Source: Planctomycetota bacterium
Lineage (GTDB): Bacteria > Planctomycetota > Phycisphaerae > SM23-33
Assembly (NCBI GenBank): GCA_003644335.1
Contig: QNCB01000072.1
Span: 1-6,792 of the forward strand
Direction of reading: 5' to 3'
Length of the DNA: 6,792 nt
Translations under genes and position numbers: made by a program
The notes under the pieces: model-generated
What the model saw: only the letters and a program-made list of their open reading frames with translations
Database searches by the model: none
What the model was told of the DNA's origin: nothing
Part shown: piece after piece, positions 1 to 5,211 of the stretch
Position numbering within the stretch: the stretch's first letter is position 1
How the letters are laid out: each line of letters opens with the position of its first letter

Positions 1-61
1 AACCAGTCAACAACCCCGCGGTTGGATTGCTGAAAATCGGTCAGTTTGAGTAACCAGTCAA
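1..61. repeat. Spacer downstream of leuS with a short direct repeat and a small hairpin
   Basis: This stretch follows the leuS stop codon and shows no gene. The 10-mer AACCAGTCAA occurs at 1-10 and again at 52-61. Between the copies, CAACC (11-15) can pair with GGTTG (20-24) around a four-base loop. On the leuS strand the hairpin is not followed by a T run, so it is a poor intrinsic terminator. The repeat is short enough that chance is possible, and the window edge hides what lies further downstream. Confidence 0.3.
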
Positions 62-3000
62 TTATTTCACAACCAGGTTTACGAGTCGGCCTGGGATTAT
101 GATTTTCTTGACGACGGTTTTTTCTCCGATGGCGTCGTCGACTTTTTTCTGAGCCATCGCGGCGGTGAGGATGTCGTCCTGCGGAGCATCGGCGGGGACG
201 GTTATTTTCGCGCGAACCTTGCCGTTGACCTGCACGGGCAGTTCGATTGTCGATTCGACCAACATGGCTTCGTCGTAGGTTGGGAACGGCTCGTGGGCTA
301 GCGAAGCCCCGTGGCCTAGTTTTTGCCAAAGCTCTTCGGCGATGTGCGGCGCGAACGGCGCGAGGACCAGCACGAACCGCTGGGCCTGGGTTTTGTCAAG
401 CCCGCCCGCTTTGAAACAGGTGTTGACGAATTCCATCATCGCTGCGATAGCGGTGTTGAACTTCATCGCTTCGATATCCAGGCCTGCTTTTTTTATGAGC
501 TTGTGCAGGGCTTTTTCGACCTCTTCGCTCCCCTGGTCGCAGAGCAGAGCAGGCTGATTCTTTTCCTCGTTGTCGACGACAAGTCGCCAGGCTCGCTGGA
601 GGAATCGGTGCAGGCCTGGCACGTCGCGGGTGTTCCAGGGCTTGGACGCGTCCAGCGGGCCCATGAACATTTCGTAAAGCCTGAATGTGTCAGCTCCGTA
701 TTGGCCTATGACATCATCGGGGTTGACGACATTTTTCAGGCTCTTGGACATCTTCTCGACGCTCTCGGTGAGCTTCTCGCCGTCCTTGTCATGCGGGCCA
801 TCTTCGCGGAAATCCACCTCGGTGTTTGGCACGCACACGCCCTTGCCGTTGCGGTAGGTAAAACTGGTTATCATACCTTGGTTGAAAAGTTTGGCGAAAG
901 GCTCGGGCGAGGAAACGTAGCCCAGGTCGAAGAGCACCTTGTGCCAGAATCGGCTATATAACAGGTGCAAAACCGCGTGCTCCGCTCCGCCGACGTAGAG
1001 GTCTACCCCGCCTGCGTCGCCCTTGCCCAGCCAATAGTCAGCTGAGGCTCGGTCGCAAAATGTTTCGGAATTTTCCGGGTCGAGATACCGCAGATAATAC
1101 CAACAGCTCCCAGCCCATTGGGGCATGGTGTTCAGCTCTCGTCGGGCGGGTTTGTCGCATCGCGGACAGGAGACGCTAAGCCAATCGGTCATCTTGCCAA
1201 GCGGCGGTTCGGGCGGGGCGGTCGGGTCGTCGCTGACCGCTGGGCTAAAGTCGGCCATGGCTGGCAGCGTCAGAGGCAGTTGGTCTTCGCCCAGGGCGAC
1301 AGCTCCGCAGTCGTCGCAGTGAACTATCGGGAACGGCTCGCCCCAGTATCGCTGCCTGCTGAAAAGCCAATCGCGCAACTTGTATCGCGTCTGGGCTCGG
1401 CCCAGCTCCCGCTCGGCGACGATTTCTATCATCCGGGCCTTGCCCTCTTCGGGAGCCAGGCCATCGATCGGCCCGGAGTGGATATATTCCAGCTCGTCGC
1501 TTAGCTCGGCGGTGCATTGCGGGTAGGGCGTCAGTTGCAGGTTCGGACAAGTCGCAGCTACGAGCTTGCTCAGCCCATCGGGGCCTACGAAAATCATCCG
1601 CTTAGTCTGGATCGACATTCGCAGAATCGGGTTTATATTCGGGTCATCGACGGCGGGGTTATAAACCCGGCCTGCTGGGGCGAAGCTGTCGATGTTGCCC
1701 GCACCGATACCCCGCAAAGCCGGGCAGAGGCTGGGGTCGTCCGTCATCGCTTTCCAAAGCATGTCGAACTGCTCAGCTGTCATTTCCGCGACGTATCGAG
1801 CGTCGTCTTCGTCGCGACGTCTGAGTATCGGGCGAATCGGCAGGGCGAATCGCATAGCGAATTCGTGGTCACGCGTATCGTGGGCAGGCACAGCCATGAT
1901 GGCGCCGGTGCCGTAACCCATCATCACATAGTCCGCTGTCCATATCGGAATTTGCTCCTCGTTGAGCGGGTTGATCGCGTAGGCTCCGGTGAATACGCCG
2001 GTTTTGTCCTTGCCCTCGGTCATGCGCTCCAGGTCCGACCGGTTGGCAACCTGCTCGAGATAATCAGCTACGGCGTCTTGATGCTCGGGCGTTGTTATCT
2101 GCTCGAGCAACGGATGCTCGGGCGCGAGCACCATATAGGTCGCGCCGTACAGCGTGTCAGGCCTGGTTGTGTAGACGGTTATCGTGTCGCCTGCTGGGCT
2201 TGCGATTTCGAAGTCTACGCTGGCACCATGACTTTTGCCGATCCAGTTTCGCTGCATTATCTTGATAGGCTCAGGCCAATCGACCAGCTCGATATCTTCC
2301 AGCAGCCTGGTCGCGTAGGCGGTAATGCGGAGCATCCACTGCTTCAGATTTCGGCGGAAGACCGGGTAGTTGCCCCGCTCGGATTTACCTTCGTTGGTAA
2401 CTTCCTCGTTGGCGAGAACCGTGCCGAGTTTCGGACACCAGTTGACCGGCACCTGAGCCATGTAAGCCAGGCGGTTGGTGTCGATAACCTCGCGACGCTC
2501 TTGCGGGGTAAGCTCGGCGAATTTTATATCCTCCGCGGGCAGCCCTGCGATGGCGGAGAAAGACCCGTCCGGCGGTGGTTCGACAACCCGCCCAGCCAGG
2601 TCCACCAACAGCTCGCCACTCTCGAGTTTGTTGATAAGTTCCTCGATAGGCCTGGCAGCGTCAGCCTGGGGGTCGTACCAGCTGTTGAACATTTTCAGAA
2701 AAATCCACTGCGTCCAGCGGTAGTATTCGACGTCGGTGGTAGCTATTTTTCGCGACCAGTCGTAGCTGAAGCCAAACATTTTTATCTGGCGTTCGATGTT
2801 GGCGATATTTTTTTCGGTGGTTTCTCGCGGGTGCACGCCATGCTCGACAGCGTACTGCTCAGCGGGCAGACCAAAGGAGTCGTAGCCCATCGGGTGCAGG
2901 ACATTATAGCCTTTCATCCGCTTGTATCGGCAGACGATATCAGTCGCGGTGTAACCCTCGGGGTGTCCCACATGCAGCCCAGCTCCGGATGGATACGGGA

Positions 3001-3136
3001 ACATGTCCAGCACATACATTTTGGGCTTGGCAGCGTCGAAACCAGCCTGGCCCGGGCCAGGCTGATGAAACGTGCCATTGTCCTGCCAGTACTGCTGCCA
3101 TTTTTTTTCGATAGCGATAAAGTTGTATTGGGCCAT
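62..3136 (-). CDS. leuS: Leucyl-tRNA synthetase with large insertions
   Basis: A cytoplasmic class Ia aminoacyl-tRNA synthetase that charges tRNA-Leu with leucine and hydrolyses mischarged products. Visible landmarks, numbered from the ATG at 3136, are the HIGH-type motif HVGH at 55-58, the CP1 editing motif TTRPDTLYG at 323-331, the editing-site segment with conserved aspartates 420 and 423, a four-cysteine zinc ribbon (C607, C610, C657, C660), KMSKS at 795-799, and the anticodon-binding and C-terminal domains after about 840. The 1024 residues exceed the roughly 860 of E. coli LeuRS. The extra length is mainly an insertion at about 157-222, resembling that of Bacteroidetes LeuRS, and one at about 441-545. 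I chose the ATG at 3136 because AGGA lies six bases upstream; an in-frame TTG at 3154 has no such signal. It appears to have its own promoter. Identification is very secure; insertion limits are approximate. Confidence 0.98.
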   Translation of the reverse strand: MAQYNFIAIEKKWQQYWQDNGTFHQPGPGQAGFDAAKPKMYVLDMFPYPSGAGLHVGHPEGYTATDIVCRYKRMKGYNVLHPMGYDSFGLPAEQYAVEHGVHPRETTEKNIANIERQIKMFGFSYDWSRKIATTDVEYYRWTQWIFLKMFNSWYDPQADAARPIEELINKLESGELLVDLAGRVVEPPPDGSFSAIAGLPAEDIKFAELTPQERREVIDTNRLAYMAQVPVNWCPKLGTVLANEEVTNEGKSERGNYPVFRRNLKQWMLRITAYATRLLEDIELVDWPEPIKIMQRNWIGKSHGASVDFEIASPAGDTITVYTTRPDTLYGATYMVLAPEHPLLEQITTPEHQDAVADYLEQVANRSDLERMTEGKDKTGVFTGAYAINPLNEEQIPIWTADYVMMGYGTGAIMAVPAHDTRDHEFAMRFALPIRPILRRRDEDDARYVAEMTAEQFDMLWKAMTDDPSLCPALRGIGAGNIDSFAPAGRVYNPAVDDPNINPILRMSIQTKRMIFVGPDGLSKLVAATCPNLQLTPYPQCTAELSDELEYIHSGPIDGLAPEEGKARMIEIVAERELGRAQTRYKLRDWLFSRQRYWGEPFPIVHCDDCGAVALGEDQLPLTLPAMADFSPAVSDDPTAPPEPPLGKMTDWLSVSCPRCDKPARRELNTMPQWAGSCWYYLRYLDPENSETFCDRASADYWLGKGDAGGVDLYVGGAEHAVLHLLYSRFWHKVLFDLGYVSSPEPFAKLFNQGMITSFTYRNGKGVCVPNTEVDFREDGPHDKDGEKLTESVEKMSKSLKNVVNPDDVIGQYGADTFRLYEMFMGPLDASKPWNTRDVPGLHRFLQRAWRLVVDNEEKNQPALLCDQGSEEVEKALHKLIKKAGLDIEAMKFNTAIAAMMEFVNTCFKAGGLDKTQAQRFVLVLAPFAPHIAEELWQKLGHGASLAHEPFPTYDEAMLVESTIELPVQVNGKVRAKITVPADAPQDDILTAAMAQKKVDDAIGEKTVVKKIIIPGRLVNLVVK
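3043..3064. repeat. 22-base perfect palindrome inside leuS
   Basis: The half-site CAGCCTGGCCC (3043-3053) is followed directly by its exact reverse complement (3054-3064). It lies in frame in leuS and encodes a Gly/Pro/Gln-rich stretch at about residues 25-32, in the variable linker before the HVGH motif. In the mRNA it could fold into a hairpin of about nine base pairs, roughly 75-95 bases after the start codon. The outer 8-mer of each arm belongs to a word repeated elsewhere in the window. The palindrome is read directly; any role is unknown. Confidence 0.85.
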
Positions 3137-3142
3137 AGTTTT

Positions 3143-3146
3143 TCCT
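3143..3146 (-). promoter_or_regulatory. Ribosome binding site of leuS
   Basis: On the minus strand AGGA lies six bases before the ATG at 3136. This decides the start in favour of that ATG over the in-frame TTG at 3154, and gives the conventional LeuRS N-terminus beginning MAQYNF. Confidence 0.75.
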
Positions 3147-3172
3147 GCGGGCAAGGGTTTTCAGAGCAGGTC

Positions 3173-3201
3173 AATATACGCCCGCCAGGATAAACAGGCA
3201 A
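3173..3201 (-). promoter_or_regulatory. Candidate sigma-70-type promoter of leuS
   Basis: On the minus strand TTGCCT (3201-3196, four of six matches to TTGACA) and TATATT (3178-3173, five of six matches to TATAAT) are separated by exactly 17 bases. Transcription would start near 3166 and give a leader of about 30 bases before the leuS ATG, with the AGGA site inside it. This suggests leuS is transcribed on its own rather than only by read-through from the receiver gene. The call rests on consensus match and position only; promoter preferences of the host lineage are not known to me. Confidence 0.5.
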
Positions 3202-3291
3202 GAGCTTTTGATGTAGGGCAAACCAGAGGTGAGCGACCGGATTTTCTGGCGGGGTTTCCCGTCTTTCAAACAAGCAGCCCTGAAATGGCGC

Positions 3292-3348
3292 AACATACCA
3301 GCCCAGGGCCCGGTGCCGTGGGCTGGTATGTTTAACCCCTTGCGGGGT
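3292..3348. repeat. Perfect 14-bp inverted repeat plus adjacent mini-hairpin
   Basis: AACATACCAGCCCA (3292-3305) pairs perfectly with its complement at 3319-3332. The 13-base centre can add GGC (3307-3309) with GCC (3315-3317) after one mismatch. Two bases later ACCCC (3335-3339) pairs with GGGGT (3344-3348) around a TTGC loop. The pair lies about 90 bases upstream of the leuS -35 box. It could be a dispersed palindromic repeat, a transcript-end structure, or a processing site. Without a T tract on the coding strand it is a weak terminator candidate. Confidence 0.75.
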
Positions 3349-3449
3349 AAGAAACAAAAACATATCGCCCAGCCTGGCTAACTCACACACCAGCGAGTCT
3401 TTACAATCCGCCAGCTAATCGTAAAACTATTCGGGAACGTAGCACAGTG

Positions 3450-3514
3450 GCCCTCGGCTATGTTTAACTTGCTATATTTCCAGTGTTTTTTACGTAATCT
3501 TCCCAGCCGAGGGC
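3450..3514. repeat. 10-bp inverted repeat with an AT-rich 45-base loop
   Basis: GCCCTCGGCT (3450-3459) is the exact complement of 3505-3514. The 45-base centre is AT-rich, unlike the flanks, and contains the palindrome TTACGTAA (3490-3497). The stem is unlikely to be chance at this distance, but the long loop is unlike an intrinsic terminator. It could be a small structured RNA, a protein-binding region or a remnant of a repeat element. No known RNA family is recognised. Confidence 0.5.
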
Positions 3515-3603
3515 GGCCAGGCTACATTTTGCAATTGGCTCAAAGGGGCGAAGTCGCGGCCAATCGCTCTTGCAGGCCAGGTGATGTGTCTCCTCCAGAG
3601 AAA

Positions 3604-4032
3604 CTATGCTGCGGTGAGGCGGGCGGGCCTGGCGGTTTGCGGAGCCTTTTGAAGTACTTTGCGGGCTTGGGTTCTCAGGGTTTCGAGATTGAATGGCTTG
3701 TGGAGGACGGGCAAAGTTTGGCCTGCGATTTCCCAGGTGGTATTCGTTCGAAATCCATCGCCGGTTATTATGATGGTTTTGTCCAGCATGTTCGGTTGGG
3801 TGCGTTTGATTTCGTTCAGCACATCCCGGCCACCCATGCGAGCCATGCGCACATCCAGCAGCAGCAGGTCGAAGTGTCGCCCAGCAAGCAGCTCCAGCCC
3901 AGCCTGGCCTGAATGCGACCGCACAGGTATCGCGCCACATCGCGACAAAGCCTCAGCCAACAGCGACGTTATCAGCTTGTTGTCGTCCACGATAAGAACG
4001 CTCTTGCCTCGAATGGCATCGTAACGGTTCAT
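3604..4032 (-). CDS. Stand-alone response-regulator receiver protein
   Basis: A 142-residue CheY-like receiver domain, expected to take a phosphate from a histidine kinase and signal through protein contacts in the cytoplasm. The canonical receiver residues are present: the acidic pair D16/D17 after strand beta-1, phospho-acceptor D60 in DLLLLDVRM, T90 at the end of IIIT, and K112 in HKPF. The usual proline after the phospho-acceptor loop (DxxMP) is replaced, giving VRMARMGG. After the domain (about residue 125) there is only a short basic, Ala/Pro-rich tail, so there is no DNA-binding or enzymatic output. The ATG at 4032 has AGAAGGG six bases upstream. It lies 67 bases downstream of the sigma-factor gene and could share its transcript. 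No kinase is nearby. Family assignment is secure; its pathway is unknown, and a link to the sigma factor is inference from adjacency. Confidence 0.92.
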   Translation of the reverse strand: MNRYDAIRGKSVLIVDDNKLITSLLAEALSRCGAIPVRSHSGQAGLELLAGRHFDLLLLDVRMARMGGRDVLNEIKRTQPNMLDKTIIITGDGFRTNTTWEIAGQTLPVLHKPFNLETLRTQARKVLQKAPQTARPARLTAA

Positions 4033-4058
4033 GGGTTGCCCTTCTGAGTGTGAAACAA

Positions 4059-4075
4059 ATTCGAATATCGATATT
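4059..4075. promoter_or_regulatory. Overlapping palindromes between sigma-factor and receiver genes
   Basis: ATTCGAAT (4059-4066) overlaps the perfect 12-base palindrome AATATCGATATT (4064-4075). They lie 27-43 bases before the receiver ATG in the 67-base spacer. On the minus strand TTTACA (4097-4092) lies just upstream and could act as a -35 element with a poor -10 inside the palindrome. The arrangement would suit an operator controlling separate expression of the receiver gene. This is a positional inference; no regulator motif is recognised. Confidence 0.35.
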
Positions 4076-4099
4076 AGTATTTCGTGTTTGCTGTAAAGA

Positions 4100-4654
4100 T
4101 TATGCCGCCATTTGTCGTACTGCTGATTGTTTTCGGAGTCTGCCCAGCAGTGCTTTGTGTCGCAGGCAGACTGCCGACTCGCTTATGTGGTAGACCTTGG
4201 CGACTTCGCGGTAAGTCATTTTTTCGACGTATATCATGGTCAGCAGCTGGCGGTCCTTCTTGTCGAGTTTGCGGATGAGTTCGCTGCAGAACTCGCGGGC
4301 CTCGAGCAGTTCGTGGTCATGACTGGCCGCGGGGTCTGGCAGTTCGAGCGATACCGCTGAAACTTCAGGCTTGCGCTGGGTTGCGTCAGCTCGGCGGAGC
4401 ACGCCGTCTTTTCGCATCTCGTCGATGGCGAGGAACATAGCCTTGCTGCACGCAAACCGGGCAAAGGACAACCCCCGCGAGGGGTCGAACGATCTTGCTG
4501 CGAGTGAAATGCCGATGTAGGCATAGCTGTGCAGGTCGTCGAGCCCGACCCAGGCGTATCGGCGGGAAAGACGGTAGGCTATTTGAGTGGCAATGGATAC
4601 ATGCTCCCTGGCCAGGGCGATGTGCTGTTGGGTCTTGTCGTCGTCGGGCTTCAT
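4100..4654 (-). CDS. Small sigma-70 family RNA polymerase sigma factor (regions 2 and 4 only)
   Basis: Predicted to bind core RNA polymerase and direct it to a set of promoters. Numbered from the ATG at 4663, region 2 spans about 14-91, with the core-binding and -10-recognition stretch from DDLHSYAYIG through FDPSRGLSFARFA to DEMRKDGVLRR. A loosely conserved linker follows (about 92-125). Region 4 spans about 126-178, with a helix-turn-helix at MTYREVAKVYHISESAVCLR. Region 2 resembles group 3 (FliA/SigB-like) sigma factors, yet region 3 is missing, as in ECF factors. I prefer the ATG at 4654 (184 residues) because AGGA lies nine bases before it; the ATG at 4663 (187 residues) directly abuts that AGGA. 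No anti-sigma factor or extra C-terminal domain is seen. The receiver gene follows after 67 bases. I see no convincing promoter upstream. Target genes cannot be named. Confidence 0.88.
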   Translation of the reverse strand: MKPDDDKTQQHIALAREHVSIATQIAYRLSRRYAWVGLDDLHSYAYIGISLAARSFDPSRGLSFARFACSKAMFLAIDEMRKDGVLRRADATQRKPEVSAVSLELPDPAASHDHELLEAREFCSELIRKLDKKDRQLLTMIYVEKMTYREVAKVYHISESAVCLRHKALLGRLRKQSAVRQMAA

Positions 4655-4663
4655 AAGTGCCAT

Positions 4664-4667
4664 TCCT
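4664..4667 (-). promoter_or_regulatory. Ribosome binding site deciding the sigma-factor start
   Basis: On the minus strand AGGA touches the first in-frame ATG (4663) with no gap, too close for initiation, but lies nine bases before the second ATG (4654). This favours the shorter protein beginning MKPDDDK. Confidence 0.5.
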
Positions 4668-4801
4668 GTTCTTGTACGAAAAACTGAGTGAAATAATCAA
4701 AGTGTCCACATCAATTCTCGAACAAAAACAAGAGGACTTAAGGGAATCTAGCCAATTCACGAAAAAAACATTTCGACGGGTAGCCCTGGCTGCATATATC
4801 T

Positions 4802-4858
4802 CGCAGAGACGCTGAGTTCGCAGAGTTTTTTTTGACGGGATAACAGGATTTACAGGAT
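4802..4858. repeat. Two short-period degenerate microrepeat arrays
   Basis: The first array has CGCAGAG (4802-4808), CGCTGAG (4810-4816) and CGCAGAG (4819-4825), a CGCWGAG unit with a period of 8 to 9. After an eight-base T run, the second array has GGATAACA (4838-4845), GGATTTACA (4846-4854) and GGAT (4855-4858), again with a period of 8 to 9. From memory, motifs of both kinds recur in intergenic regions of many unrelated environmental bacteria. That recollection is not a search result. No function is known to me. Confidence 0.7.
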
Positions 4859-4880
4859 CTGGGCCTGGTTCAAAAATGGC

Positions 4881-4992
4881 GGGTGGCATGGCTGGACCGC
4901 GGCTGTTTGCGGGGTAGCCATGGGACGCCGAACATGGCTGGCTACCCCGTGTCATTCCCGCCTGCGCGGGAATGACAAAAACACAGCCACCC
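4881..4992. repeat. Nested inverted-repeat region enclosing two hairpins
   Basis: An outer pair, GGGTGGC (4881-4887) with GCCACCC (4986-4992), encloses two hairpins. The first joins GGGGTAGCCATG (4911-4922) to CATGGCT (4933-4939) and ACCCC (4944-4948), with GGCT bulged out. The second is the perfect hairpin at 4951-4976. CATGGCT also occurs at 4887-4893, so AGCCATG (4916-4922) could pair either way and the two folds exclude each other. This looks like a composite of dispersed palindromic repeats; a folded RNA is possible if the region is transcribed from nth. Confidence 0.55.
4951..4976. repeat. dRS3-like perfect inverted repeat
   Basis: GTCATTCCCGC (4951-4961) pairs perfectly with 4966-4976 around a CTGC loop, an 11-bp stem. 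Its core fits the pattern ATTCCC, eight bases, GGGAAT, which is the definition I recall for the neisserial dRS3 repeat. Similar palindromes are common in many other bacteria. No T run follows on either strand, so it is not a standard terminator. Confidence 0.8.
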
Positions 4993-5010
4993 CATAACAC
5001 GATGGCTTGG

Positions 5011-5131
5011 CAGCTCCGTAGGAGCGATATCTTTGTAGTAAAAGGCGGTATGAATTTTTAGCTCCGTAGAAGCGGCGTCTTTGTGTTGGTTTTTGGAGCA
5101 ATTTAAGATGTCGCTCCTACGGAGCTAAAAA
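5011..5131. repeat. Three copies of a 23-26 base element, two direct and one inverted
   Basis: Copy 1 (5011-5036) and copy 2 (5059-5084) run in the plus direction; copy 3 (5105-5127) is on the minus strand. The shared core is AGCTCCGTAG followed by RAGCGRYRTCTT, and GCTCC/GGAGC makes a small hairpin within copy 1. Copies 2 and 3 with their flanking T and A runs pair over 27 positions (5055-5081 with 5105-5131), leaving one A-C mismatch and two G-U pairs in plus-strand RNA. The loop has 23 bases. The inverted doublet resembles the arrangement of REP doublets (REPINs). No transposase is present to explain its spread. Confidence 0.8.
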
Positions 5132-5132
5132 A

Positions 5133-5211
5133 AGCTGTGAACGGTTACAAAAAAAACTTCATGCTCTTCATGTGCTTCATGGTGAATTGTTGCGTAGCTG
5201 TGAATGGTTAC
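5133..5211. repeat. 16-base direct repeat bracketing a 9-base-period microrepeat
   Basis: AGCTGTGAAYGGTTAC occurs at 5133-5148 and 5196-5211 with one difference (C or T). Between them CTTCATG repeats three times at exact nine-base spacing (5157, 5166 and 5175), ending in GTGAA. The left copy overlaps the end of the A run next to the hairpin element at 5055-5131, so the elements are packed end to end. The right copy ends 17 bases short of the nth stop codon. This may be a composite insertion, or a repeat that spread with its flanks. Confidence 0.75.

Larger units (their letters stand above)
3202..3603. other. Intergenic region between the receiver gene and the leuS promoter
   Basis: About 400 bases with no convincing gene. 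It holds a perfect 14-bp inverted repeat with a companion mini-hairpin (3292-3348) and a 10-bp inverted repeat with a long loop (3450-3514). There is also an 8-base palindrome TTACGTAA at 3490-3497 and a weaker pair, ATTGGC (3534-3539) with GCCAAT (3559-3564). None of these hairpins is followed by a T run on the minus strand, so no standard terminator for the receiver transcript is evident. I looked for T-box and cobalamin-type landmarks and did not find them. Open frames here lack recognisable protein features. Confidence 0.5.

Noticed and set aside
1517..3193. A 558-codon open frame on the plus strand opposite leuS.
   Set aside because: It lies antisense to a certain gene, has no recognisable domain or good start signal, and is explained by the codon use of leuS leaving the opposite frame open.
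2914..3390. A 158-codon minus-strand open frame covering the leuS upstream region.
   Set aside because: It overlaps the leuS start in another frame, runs through the 14-bp inverted repeat, and shows no protein family features.
3137..3603. A T-box or other riboswitch controlling leuS.
   Set aside because: I found no T-box core or other known riboswitch landmark, and the best promoter leaves a leader of only about 30 bases, too short for one.
3464..3940. A 158-codon minus-strand open frame overlapping the receiver gene and the gap after it.
   Set aside because: It is out of frame with a clear receiver domain and resembles no known protein.
4606..4617. 12-base palindrome CCCTGGCCAGGG inside the sigma-factor gene.
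   Set aside because: It is short and encoded by ordinary codons in a GC-rich stretch, so chance is a sufficient explanation, though it echoes the CCTGG words elsewhere.
4951..4976. The perfect hairpin as an intrinsic terminator for nth.
   Set aside because: No T run follows the stem on the minus strand; the sequence fits a dispersed dRS3-like repeat better.
4386..5000. A 204-codon minus-strand open frame running from the repeat region into the sigma-factor gene.
   Set aside because: Its N-terminal part is a translation of the inverted repeats (including VIPAQAGMT) and its C-terminal part is the sigma gene in another frame.
4778..5211. A CRISPR array.
   Set aside because: Repeats differ in sequence and length, units are too short or irregularly spaced, there are no spacers of constant length, and no cas gene is nearby.
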